Shown here in pieces: positions 57,328 through 64,000 of a DNA stretch of 64,000 bases. The stretch comes from Sediminicoccus sp. KRV36. GTDB lineage: Bacteria; Pseudomonadota; Alphaproteobacteria; Acetobacterales; Acetobacteraceae. Numbering within the stretch: the stretch's first letter is position 1; each line of letters opens with the position of its first letter. Below the pieces are notes generated by a model, which saw nothing but the letters and a program-made list of their open reading frames with translations, ran no database searches and was not told the origin of the DNA. The stretch is from positions 3,865,001-3,929,000 of the forward strand of contig NZ_CP085081.1 of NCBI RefSeq assembly GCF_023243115.1. Reading direction: 5' to 3'. The translations under genes were made by a program, and so were the position numbers.

Positions 57328-59299
57328 CCTGGTCGCAAGCTTCGTTCTTCGGCTTCAGGACCGGACCTCGGCCGGTATCGGCGCGCTTCAGCGTCGCCTT
57401 CAGGGCCTCGCCTCGATGGTGCGCCGTATTGCCCTGATCGGCGGTGCGGCGGGGGCGCTCAGCTTTGCGGGGCCTATCCAGTCTGCCGCCGCATTTGAAA
57501 CGCGGCTTCGCGACGTGGCCATCACGGCAGGCACGGCGGCGGGCGAGTTACCGCAAGCCATCGCCCAAATGCGCGGCGAGCTGGAAGGGCTCGCCTCGCA
57601 ATACCGTCTGACAACCACGGGGCTTCTTGGTGCTGCGGAAGTTCTGACCGCGCGCGGCTTTGGCGCGGATGAAGTGCGGGAGTATACGCGCAACATCGCT
57701 CAGCTTGCCGGGGCCTCAGGCGCGGCAGAAGTGGATTTGGCGAACCTGTCGGTTGCGCTGAACCGCATGCTGGGGCTCACGTCTGGGGCGGACCAGATGC
57801 GTGCGCTTGCTCAGACATTGCGTGCTGGCCAGCTCGGCGGCGCTGAAATCCGCGACATGGCGCAACATCTGCCGGGCGTTTTGTCTGGCATGCAAGCTCT
57901 TGGCGTCACCGGCCATCGTGCAATTCAAAATGCCGCCGCGCTTTTTCAGGTAACGCGCGATGGCTTCGGCTCAGTGTCCGAGGCGGCTGGCGGCATTCGC
58001 CAGCTTATTGGCCAGCTTTTCTCTGAGGGCACTCAGAAGAACGCCAGGGACCTACTCGGCATCGATCTGCCGGCCGTCTTCGCCGACGCTCAGCGCCAGA
58101 TGCGTCGCGGCGTTGATATCGATCCGATGGAGGCAATTTTTCAGCGCCTCAGGCAGGGCTTAGTCGGGCGGGAGAACCTGGTCTTCCAGCTTATCCCTGA
58201 CGAAAATGCGCGGAACGCGTTCCTGGCTTGGAACGCACAGGCGGGCCGATACCTGGATATTCGCCGAGAGCTTCGGGCGACTGGGGCTGGCGTTGTCGAT
58301 GATGGCGTTGCCATGCGGACGGCCGGATTGGGCGCCGATTGGCGCCTTTTGATGGAAACCATGACCCAGCTTTCCAACCGGCTTGGCGACGCCGTGGGTG
58401 CCAACCTGCTGCCCGTTTTGCAGCAGTTTCTCGGCTGGGTCCGCGAGATGGATATTGCCTTCCCCGGCGCGATCGATAGCGCCCTGGGCTATGGCGGTGC
58501 GGCCCTTGGCATCGCCGCCGCTCTGGGGGCGATCGGCCTGGTACTCGGCCCGATCGGGGCTGGCCTCACCGCGCTGGCCTCGCCCGTGGGCCTGGTCGTG
58601 GGCGCATTGGTGGGCGGCGCCATCCACATCACGCGGCACTGGGAACGGTTCCGTGGGTTCTTCCAACAGATGGGCGGCGGCCTGACCGATATAGCCCGCG
58701 GCTTCGTCGAGAACATCACGGGCCTTCTCACTGGCGACTTCGCGCGTGGCGCGGAAGGAACCATGCAGATATGGCGCGGTGTGCAGACCTTCTTCAGCGG
58801 GCTCTGGGGCACGGTCGGCACCCTCTTCACAGACTTCTCCGGCTGGGTGGATGGCTGGACAGGCGGTGCCGTTACTCAGGCTGTGGAGCGCATTCGCGGC
58901 GCTTTCTCGGGGCTCACCGGATGGTTTAGCGGCCTCTGGGATGGCATCCGGGCGCCGTTTGATACCTTCATCAGCGGGGTTCTCGCCACTGTGGAGCGGG
59001 TGCGCGCGGCCTTTGCCTCTATCATGCCAGCTCAGCCCGCCATGGCCGGGGCGCCTCCCGCGCTGGGCCGGATACAGGATCGGCAGCGCGAAGCGGCGGC
59101 GAACCGTGTGGGTGGCTTCTATTTTGCCGAGCCGTTGGCACGCGCCACGGCAGGCGCAGAGACGGGGCGCCTTGACGGGCGCGTCACGGTGGAGGTCCGC
59201 CCGGCGCCCGGCGCCGAGGTGGTGGGCGCCGAAAGCGACAACCGCCAGGTGCTGGTCACCACCCCGCAGAACCGTGGCGGCACGCGGGGGCGGCCGTGA
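57308..59299 (+). CDS. Phage tail tape measure protein
   Basis: The 663-aa product has coiled-coil segments (ALQRRLQGLASMVRRIALI), an apolar middle (ALGYGGAALGIAAALGAIGLVLGPIGAGLTAL) and Gly/Trp-rich text typical of tape measures (SGLWDGIRAPFDTFISGVLATVERVRAAF). It sets tail length during assembly. It is placed before the protease and capsid genes, whereas Mu has it far downstream. ATG at 57317 is an alternative start. Both ends overlap neighbours. Confidence 0.85.
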   Translation: MALMGRNLVASFVLRLQDRTSAGIGALQRRLQGLASMVRRIALIGGAAGALSFAGPIQSAAAFETRLRDVAITAGTAAGELPQAIAQMRGELEGLASQYRLTTTGLLGAAEVLTARGFGADEVREYTRNIAQLAGASGAAEVDLANLSVALNRMLGLTSGADQMRALAQTLRAGQLGGAEIRDMAQHLPGVLSGMQALGVTGHRAIQNAAALFQVTRDGFGSVSEAAGGIRQLIGQLFSEGTQKNARDLLGIDLPAVFADAQRQMRRGVDIDPMEAIFQRLRQGLVGRENLVFQLIPDENARNAFLAWNAQAGRYLDIRRELRATGAGVVDDGVAMRTAGLGADWRLLMETMTQLSNRLGDAVGANLLPVLQQFLGWVREMDIAFPGAIDSALGYGGAALGIAAALGAIGLVLGPIGAGLTALASPVGLVVGALVGGAIHITRHWERFRGFFQQMGGGLTDIARGFVENITGLLTGDFARGAEGTMQIWRGVQTFFSGLWGTVGTLFTDFSGWVDGWTGGAVTQAVERIRGAFSGLTGWFSGLWDGIRAPFDTFISGVLATVERVRAAFASIMPAQPAMAGAPPALGRIQDRQREAAANRVGGFYFAEPLARATAGAETGRLDGRVTVEVRPAPGAEVVGAESDNRQVLVTTPQNRGGTRGRP

Positions 59300-60243
59300 A
59301 CGCCGTCCAAGGCGCACCTGTCGCCCTTCCTGTCCCACCTGGTGGTGGGAATGCGGCCGTCCCGGAGTGGATACACATCCTGCCAGCCGGGGCATTCGTG
59401 GGGCGCGATGGCCGGTCATTCCGGGCTGGCGATGCTTCCAAGCTCATCACTGCTTCGCTGCGCCAGGCGCCGGGTAAAGCGCTCCCGATCGACTATGACC
59501 ATCAGATTGACCTGGCGCCCAAGGTCGGAGCGCAGGCGCCCGCGTCCGGATGGATCAAGAGCCTTCAGGCCCGCGCCGATGGCATCTGGGGCCGCGTTGA
59601 ATGGACCCCGCTCGCTCGCGCGCGCATCGCCTCTCGGGAATACCGCTTCATCTCCCCGGTATTCCTTCACTCGCCAGCCGGTGAAGTCTCTGTACTTCTC
59701 CGGGCCGCGCTCACCAACAACCCGAACCTGACGCAGCTCGCGTCCCTCAACTCGGCAGGACAACGAATGGACAACGAACAGCTTTTGGGGGCGCTGCGCG
59801 AACTGCTCAGCCTCCCCGAGACGGCCGACGCGGGCGCGGTGCTGGAAGCAGCCCGCAACAGCTTCACGGCCATGAACACGCCCGACCCGACCCGCTTTGT
59901 GCCGATCGAGGTTTTTCAGCGGGCGGTTGCCGAGGCGAACAAGGCCAATCTCGGCTTGTCGCTCAATGAGGCCGAACGCGTCGTGGATGATGCCATCCGC
60001 GATCGGCGCGTCATGCCATGGATGCGGGAATGGAGCGTCGCGCTCTGCACCGCCAATGCACCGGCCTTCAAGCAGTTCTTAGAAGGCGTCGGGCCTGCTC
60101 TGAACACCCTCTTCAGCACGCTTTCGGCACCGGCCGACTTCTCACGCCAGCGCGCCGCCGACGCGGGTGTGAACCCCAACCTCAGCCCCATCGCCGCGAA
60201 CCTCGGCCTCACGGCCGAGGACATGGCCAAGTACGGAAGGTAA
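59296..60243 (+). CDS. Mu gpI-like prohead protease/scaffold
   Basis: The 315-aa protein starts with GTG at 59296. Its N-terminal half (PEWIHILPAGAFVGRDGRSF, ALPIDYDHQIDLAP, SREYRFISPVFLHS) matches Mu protein I, a serine-type prohead protease; the C-terminal half is helical and resembles scaffold gpZ. An in-frame ATG at 59767 (MDNEQLLGALREL, with AGGA upstream) could make a separate scaffold, as in Mu. It stops 4 bases before the capsid gene. Confidence 0.88.
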   Translation: MNAVQGAPVALPVPPGGGNAAVPEWIHILPAGAFVGRDGRSFRAGDASKLITASLRQAPGKALPIDYDHQIDLAPKVGAQAPASGWIKSLQARADGIWGRVEWTPLARARIASREYRFISPVFLHSPAGEVSVLLRAALTNNPNLTQLASLNSAGQRMDNEQLLGALRELLSLPETADAGAVLEAARNSFTAMNTPDPTRFVPIEVFQRAVAEANKANLGLSLNEAERVVDDAIRDRRVMPWMREWSVALCTANAPAFKQFLEGVGPALNTLFSTLSAPADFSRQRAADAGVNPNLSPIAANLGLTAEDMAKYGR

Positions 60244-60247
60244 TCAG

Positions 60248-61144
60248 ATGACACCGAATGCCGAGGGGCTCAGCACCCTCTTCCAGGGATACACGGCCGT
60301 CTTCAACAAGGCGCTGGGCGAAGCCCCCAGCTACTACCAGAAGACTTCCATGGTTATCCCAAGCATCACGCGGGAGAACCAGTATGGATGGCTGGCGGCC
60401 CTGCCGAGCATGCGCGAATGGGTGGGCGACCGGGTCATCCATCAGCTCGCCATCGAAGGTTTCAAGATCGTCAACCGCGACTGGGAGGCCACGGTTGCCG
60501 TCAAGCGGACGGATATCGAAGACGACCAGTACGGCGTTTATGGCCCCCTCTTCGACAAGATGGGCCGCGACGCGGCGGTACACCCCGACGAATTGACGCT
60601 GGGCCTGCTGGGCCAAGGCTTCACGACTGCCTGTTACGACAAGCAGTTTTTCTTCGATGTGGACCACCCGGTGGGCGGCGCCGGGGACACGCCCGTCACG
60701 GCCGTCAGCAACTTCGGCGGCGGCGCCGGAACGCCTTGGTACCTCTTGGACTGTTCACAGGCCATCAAGCCCCTGGTGTTTCAGCGCCGGATGGCCCCCC
60801 AGTTGGATGAGCTGGATGCCCGCACCCAAGAACGCGTCTTCCTGAAGAACGAGTTCCTGTACGGCGTCCGCTCGCGCTGCAATGCGGGCTATGGCCTCTG
60901 GCAGCTCGCCTATGGCAGCCGGCAGCCCCTCAACGCGGCAAACTACGCCCTCGCGCGTGCCGCCATGCAGAATTTTCGGGGGGACAACGGGAAGCCGCTC
61001 AACGTGCGTCCCACGCACCTGGTGGTCCCGCCGTCGCTGGAAGCCGACGGGCTGACCGTCGTGAATGCCGATCGCAACGCGGCCGGCGCGGCGAACATCT
61101 GGGCTGGCACGGCTTCGCTGATCTGCACGCCGTTCGTGGCGTAA
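60248..61144 (+). CDS. Mu gpT-like major capsid protein
   Basis: The 298-aa protein matches the Mu major head subunit family: LFQGYTAVFNKALGEAPSYYQKTS, WLAALPSMREWVGDRVIHQLAIEGFKIVNRDWEATVAVKR, and QERVFLKNEFLYGVRSRCNAGYGLWQLAYGS. It would form the capsid shell once cut scaffold is removed. It is full length by eye and has a normal start. Confidence 0.92.
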   Translation: MTPNAEGLSTLFQGYTAVFNKALGEAPSYYQKTSMVIPSITRENQYGWLAALPSMREWVGDRVIHQLAIEGFKIVNRDWEATVAVKRTDIEDDQYGVYGPLFDKMGRDAAVHPDELTLGLLGQGFTTACYDKQFFFDVDHPVGGAGDTPVTAVSNFGGGAGTPWYLLDCSQAIKPLVFQRRMAPQLDELDARTQERVFLKNEFLYGVRSRCNAGYGLWQLAYGSRQPLNAANYALARAAMQNFRGDNGKPLNVRPTHLVVPPSLEADGLTVVNADRNAAGAANIWAGTASLICTPFVA

Positions 61145-61163
61145 TCGAAAAGAGGAACAGGAC

Positions 61164-61553
61164 ATGCCTTTAAGCGCAGAACGCCTTACGCCAGAGCGTG
61201 AGAATACCGACTTTCGCTTCGCGGTGGCGGGCGGTGCCACCATCTATAAGGGTGGGCTCACGATGCTCAACGCGTCCGGCTTGGCCACGAAAGGTGCGGT
61301 CGCCACCGGCCAGACTGCGGCCGGCATCGCCCTGACTTCGACGGCGCAGGACCCAAATTTTGTCACCGTTCGCCGAGGCACCTTTCGCTGGGGCAACAGC
61401 GCCGCCGCCGATCTCATTACGGCGGCAGATTGGGGGAAGACGGTCTTCATCGTGGATGATGAGACGGTCGCGAAGACCAGCGGCACGAGCACGCGAAGCG
61501 CGGCGGGCATCTGTCGCGGGGTGGATGCCATCGGCGTCTGGGTTGAGACCTGA
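61164..61553 (+). CDS. Small capsid-associated protein (head-fibre/decoration-like)
   Basis: The 129-aa protein (MPLSAERLTPERENTDFRF) is beta-rich and Gly/Thr-rich with a SGTSTRSAAGICRGVDAIGVWVET end. Small proteins of this type directly after gpT decorate capsids or join heads (DUF2190-like). Only 62 bases of non-coding DNA follow before the right-end sites. Confidence 0.6.
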   Translation: MPLSAERLTPERENTDFRFAVAGGATIYKGGLTMLNASGLATKGAVATGQTAAGIALTSTAQDPNFVTVRRGTFRWGNSAAADLITAADWGKTVFIVDDETVAKTSGTSTRSAAGICRGVDAIGVWVET

Positions 61554-61615
61554 CGCCGAACCAATTTTTTCTATCCCGCCGTATCCCGTTTGATGCCGTC
61601 TAATCCCGCCTAAAC

Positions 61616-61659
61616 GGCAGAATAATTCTCAATCTGGCAGGATAATTGTCGGGACAGCA
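61616..61659. repeat. Right end of Mu-like element with inverted transposase sites
   Basis: GGCAGAATAATT (61616-61627) and GGCAGGATAATT (61636-61647) are inverted copies of the left-end sites, 20 bases apart. The element ends CA at 61658-61659. Upstream, 61573-61615 has weaker CCCG-containing repeats. Confidence 0.85.
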
Positions 61660-61731
61660 CCGGAAAAGGCCAGATAGCGAGAGGGCCCTGGCCCCTCCCC
61701 CCCCCGCGTCGTCTCCGCTTTTCAGCCACCC

Positions 61732-61837
61732 CCACCAAGAAACCCGGCTTCTTGGAGCAGCGACCCTACCAATCCCCGGATGAAGGTGCAGGAAACAAGT
61801 TTCCTGCCGGGGAGCTCGAGGGGCTGGCCCCTCGACC
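61732..61837. repeat. Dispersed paired-hairpin element, copy 3
   Basis: CCAAGAAACC/GGCTTCTTGG near 61734-61755, CAGGAAAC/GTTTCCTG (61789-61806) and TCGAGGGG/CCCCTCGA (61816-61835) repeat the copy-1 layout, again with ATGAAGGTG in front. It lies after the maeB 3' end. Confidence 0.7.
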
Positions 61838-61852
61838 CCACCCTGAGGCGGT

Positions 61853-64000
61853 TCAGCCGCGCCCGACCTGGCTCCCCGCCACGGCCGCCAGGTTGGCGAT
61901 GCCGCGCGCCGTCACACTCGGCGTCAGCACATGGATGGGCTTGTTCATGCCCAGCAGCATGGGGCCGACCTGCAGGCCATCGGCCACCGCCTTCACCAGG
62001 TTGAAGGCGATATTGGCGGCATCCAGGTTCGGGAAGACCAGGAGGTTGGCGGTGCCCTCCAGCGGCGAATCCGGCACGGCGCGGGCGCGGATCAGCGGCA
62101 CCAGCGCGGCATCGGCGTGCATCTCGCCATCCACCTCCAGCTCGGGGGCGGCGGCATGGATCAGCTTGAGGGCCGCGCGCATCTTGCGGGCACTGGGCGC
62201 CCCCGAGGCGCCGAAGGAGGAGTGGCTGAGCAGCGCCACCTTGGGCACCAGGCCGAAGCTGCGCACCTGCTCGGCGGCGAGCAGCGTCATCTCGGCGATC
62301 TGCGCCGCATTGGGCTCCACCAGCAGATGCGTGTCCACGAAGAACAACGTGCCATTCTGCGTGATCACGGCGGTGCAGGCATAGGCGCGGCTGACCTCGG
62401 CCCGGGCGCCGATGATGCCCAGCGCGTGCTCCCACTCGCTCATCCAATCGCCCCGGCCGCCGACGATGGCGGCATCGGCGTGGCCCGCCTCCAGCAGCAG
62501 CCCGGCGGCGACGGTGGGGCGCGAGGCAACACGGCGCTCGGCCGCGGCCGGCGTGATCCCGCGCCGGCAGACCTTGGCCTGATACAGCTCGATCAGCGGG
62601 GCAAACAGCTCCGGCTGCTCCTCCGGATGCAGCACGCGCACCGATTGGCCCAGCGCCATGCGCAGGCCGAGCGCCTTCAGCTTTGCCTCGATGACCGGCG
62701 TGCGGCCGACCAGGATGGGCTCGGCCGTGCCTTCATCCACCACGGTCTGCACGGCGCGCAGCGTGCGCTCATCCTCGCCCTCGGCGAAGACGATGCGGGC
62801 GGGGCGGCGGCGGGCCAGTTCCTGCACCGGCCGCATGAGGTTGCCGGAGCGAAAGACGAAGCGCGTGAGGTCGGCACGGTAGGCATCGAAATCCGCGATG
62901 GGCCGGCGGGCCACGCCGCTTTCCATCGCGGCACGGGCGACGGCGGGGGCGATCTCCAGGATCAGGCGTGGGTCGAAGGGCTTGGGGATGATGTATTCCG
63001 GGCCAAAGACGGGGGCCGTGCCGCCATAGGCCGCGGCCACCACCTCACTCGCTTCCACCCGCGCCAGGGCCGCAATGGCCTCGACGGCGGCGACCTTCAT
63101 CGCCTCGTTGATGGTCGTCGCGCCGGCATCCAGCGCACCCCGGAAGATGAAGGGGAAGCAGAGGACGTTGTTGACCTGGTTCGGGTAGTCGGTGCGGCCG
63201 GTGGCGACGATGGCATCGGGGCGTGCCGCGCGCACCGCCTCGGGCAGGATTTCCGGGTCGGGGTTGGCCAGGGCCAGCACCAGGGGGCGGGGGGCCAGCT
63301 TGTGCAGCCATTCCCCCTTCAGCACGCGGGGTGCCGAGAGGCCCAGGAAGACATCGGCGCCGTCCAGCACCTCGGGCAGGGTGCGGGCATTGGTCTCCTG
63401 CGCGTAGCGGGCCTTGGTCGCGTCCAGCCCTGGACGGCCGGCATAGACCACACCCTCAATGTCACAGATGGTCACGTTCTCGCGCTTCAGGCCCATGGTG
63501 AGCAGCAGGTCGAGGCAGGCGAGAGCGGCCGCCCCGCCCCCGGTATTCACCAGCTTTACATCGGCCAGGTTCTTGCCCTGCAGCAGCAACCCGTTGCGCA
63601 CGGCGGCGGCGACGATGATGGCCGTGCCATGCTGGTCATCATGGAAGACCGGGATGTTCATCCGGGCGCGGAGGCGGGCTTCGATCTCGAAGCATTCGGG
63701 CGCCTTGATGTCTTCGAGGTTGATGGCGCCGAAGCTGGGTTCCAGCGCGGCCACGACCTCGACGAAATGGTCGATCTCGGTGGCCTGGACCTCGATATCA
63801 ATGGAATCGATGCCGGCGAAGCGCTTGAAGAGGACGGCCTTGCCCTCCATCACCGGCTTGGAGGCGAGCGGGCCGATATTGCCCAGGCCCAGCACCGCCG
63901 TGCCATTGGTGATGACGGCGACCATGTTGCCGCGCGTGGTGTAGTCCCAGGCCTTGTCCGGATCGGCCGCGATCTCCTCGCAGGCCGCCGCTACGCCCGG
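61853..64000 (-). CDS. maeB: NADP-dependent malic enzyme with phosphotransacetylase domain, start beyond window
   Basis: The frame is open to base 64000 and covers the last 715 residues. The visible N-terminal part has [45 protein letters not shown] and the catalytic [20 protein letters not shown], typical of MaeB, which decarboxylates malate to pyruvate. From about residue 430 a phosphate acetyltransferase-like domain follows ([47 protein letters not shown]); in such fusions it is regulatory. The visible start cannot be assigned. Confidence 0.95.
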   Translation of the reverse strand, partial: PGVAAACEEIAADPDKAWDYTTRGNMVAVITNGTAVLGLGNIGPLASKPVMEGKAVLFKRFAGIDSIDIEVQATEIDHFVEVVAALEPSFGAINLEDIKAPECFEIEARLRARMNIPVFHDDQHGTAIIVAAAVRNGLLLQGKNLADVKLVNTGGGAAALACLDLLLTMGLKRENVTICDIEGVVYAGRPGLDATKARYAQETNARTLPEVLDGADVFLGLSAPRVLKGEWLHKLAPRPLVLALANPDPEILPEAVRAARPDAIVATGRTDYPNQVNNVLCFPFIFRGALDAGATTINEAMKVAAVEAIAALARVEASEVVAAAYGGTAPVFGPEYIIPKPFDPRLILEIAPAVARAAMESGVARRPIADFDAYRADLTRFVFRSGNLMRPVQELARRRPARIVFAEGEDERTLRAVQTVVDEGTAEPILVGRTPVIEAKLKALGLRMALGQSVRVLHPEEQPELFAPLIELYQAKVCRRGITPAAAERRVASRPTVAAGLLLEAGHADAAIVGGRGDWMSEWEHALGIIGARAEVSRAYACTAVITQNGTLFFVDTHLLVEPNAAQIAEMTLLAAEQVRSFGLVPKVALLSHSSFGASGAPSARKMRAALKLIHAAAPELEVDGEMHADAALVPLIRARAVPDSPLEGTANLLVFPNLDAANIAFNLVKAVADGLQVGPMLLGMNKPIHVLTPSVTARGIANLAAVAGSQVGRG

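Larger units (their letters stand above)
51890..61659 (+). mobile_element. Compact Mu-like transposable prophage/satellite element
   Basis: Left (51890) and right (61659) ends begin with TG and end with CA, share CAATTA(A/T)(T/C)CTGCC at the same 24-base distance from the tip, and have a second shared site AATTATTCTGCCGTTTAG. CCGG flanks both sides (51886-51889 and 61660-61663), a likely target duplication, though Mu phages usually make 5 bp. Genes in order: repressor, MuA, MuB, small protein, GemA, unknown, Mor-like, tape measure, protease, capsid, small capsid protein. At 9770 bp it is about a quarter of a full Mu genome, lacking terminase, portal, lysis, baseplate and fibres. Confidence 0.9.

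Overview
The window reads as a high-GC chromosome of an alphaproteobacterium, most likely from the Acetobacteraceae (Roseomonas-like, Rhodospirillales). This is an inference from very high GC, a CcrM-type GANTC methyltransferase, UbiE, several periplasmic TctC/Bug binding proteins without transporter partners, and a YjbH/Wza-type exopolysaccharide set. No tRNA, rRNA or CRISPR array was found.

Layout. 1-1420 is an AT-richer island with a two-gene module: a minimal-nucleotidyltransferase-like DUF6932 protein and an unknown protein that runs off the left edge. 1623-4638 holds an IS5-N-terminal-like protein, a TPR-methyltransferase and a TctC protein. 4706-7503 is a four-gene operon resembling the Pseudomonas Fap amyloid exporter: a tyrosine-rich secreted protein, a coiled-coil/beta-barrel outer-membrane protein, a secreted C39 peptidase and a secreted protein. 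7564-16135 is the replication core on the minus strand (dnaA, dnaN, recF, gyrB, cfa) with rpsT upstream. 16253-21673 carries housekeeping genes (enoyl-CoA hydratase, mutM with an apparent ATC start, ubiE, thioesterase, aroE, coaE, dnaQ). 21639-31936 is an exopolysaccharide assembly locus: sugar transferase, Wzy/ligase, Wzz and heparinase-like lyase on minus, Wza-like exporter and YjbH on plus. 32042-41226 is mixed metabolism (cupin, DHDPS-family, YcgN, SYLF lipoprotein, phosphatase, AmpG, DUF486, YbjN, ProC, sulfotransferase, MpaB-like oxygenase). 41343-45090 looks stress related: holin-like membrane protein, DUF883, Dps, glycine-zipper lipoprotein, a Ser/Thr kinase fused to a universal stress domain, and a phosphoesterase. 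45207-51879 has a hydroxyacid dehydrogenase, GNAT, ccrM, rnhB, a second TctC, a TorF porin and a secreted protein.

51890-61659 is a compact (9.77 kb) Mu-like transposable element. It has matching terminal repeats with TG...CA ends and a 4-bp flanking repeat. It keeps a repressor, MuA (with a frame change at a C7 run), MuB, GemA, a Mor-like activator, tape measure, protease, major capsid and a small capsid-associated protein. It lacks terminase, portal, lysis and tail-fibre genes. Its late genes overlap neatly instead of showing ragged deletion scars, so a satellite-like element is a real possibility. The window ends inside maeB (malic enzyme fused to a phosphotransacetylase domain).

Across the window, gene 3' ends carry dispersed paired hairpins (CAGGAAAC..GTTTCCTG followed by GGGGCAAAGCCCC-type stems) and short tandem repeats, an unusual intergenic landscape.
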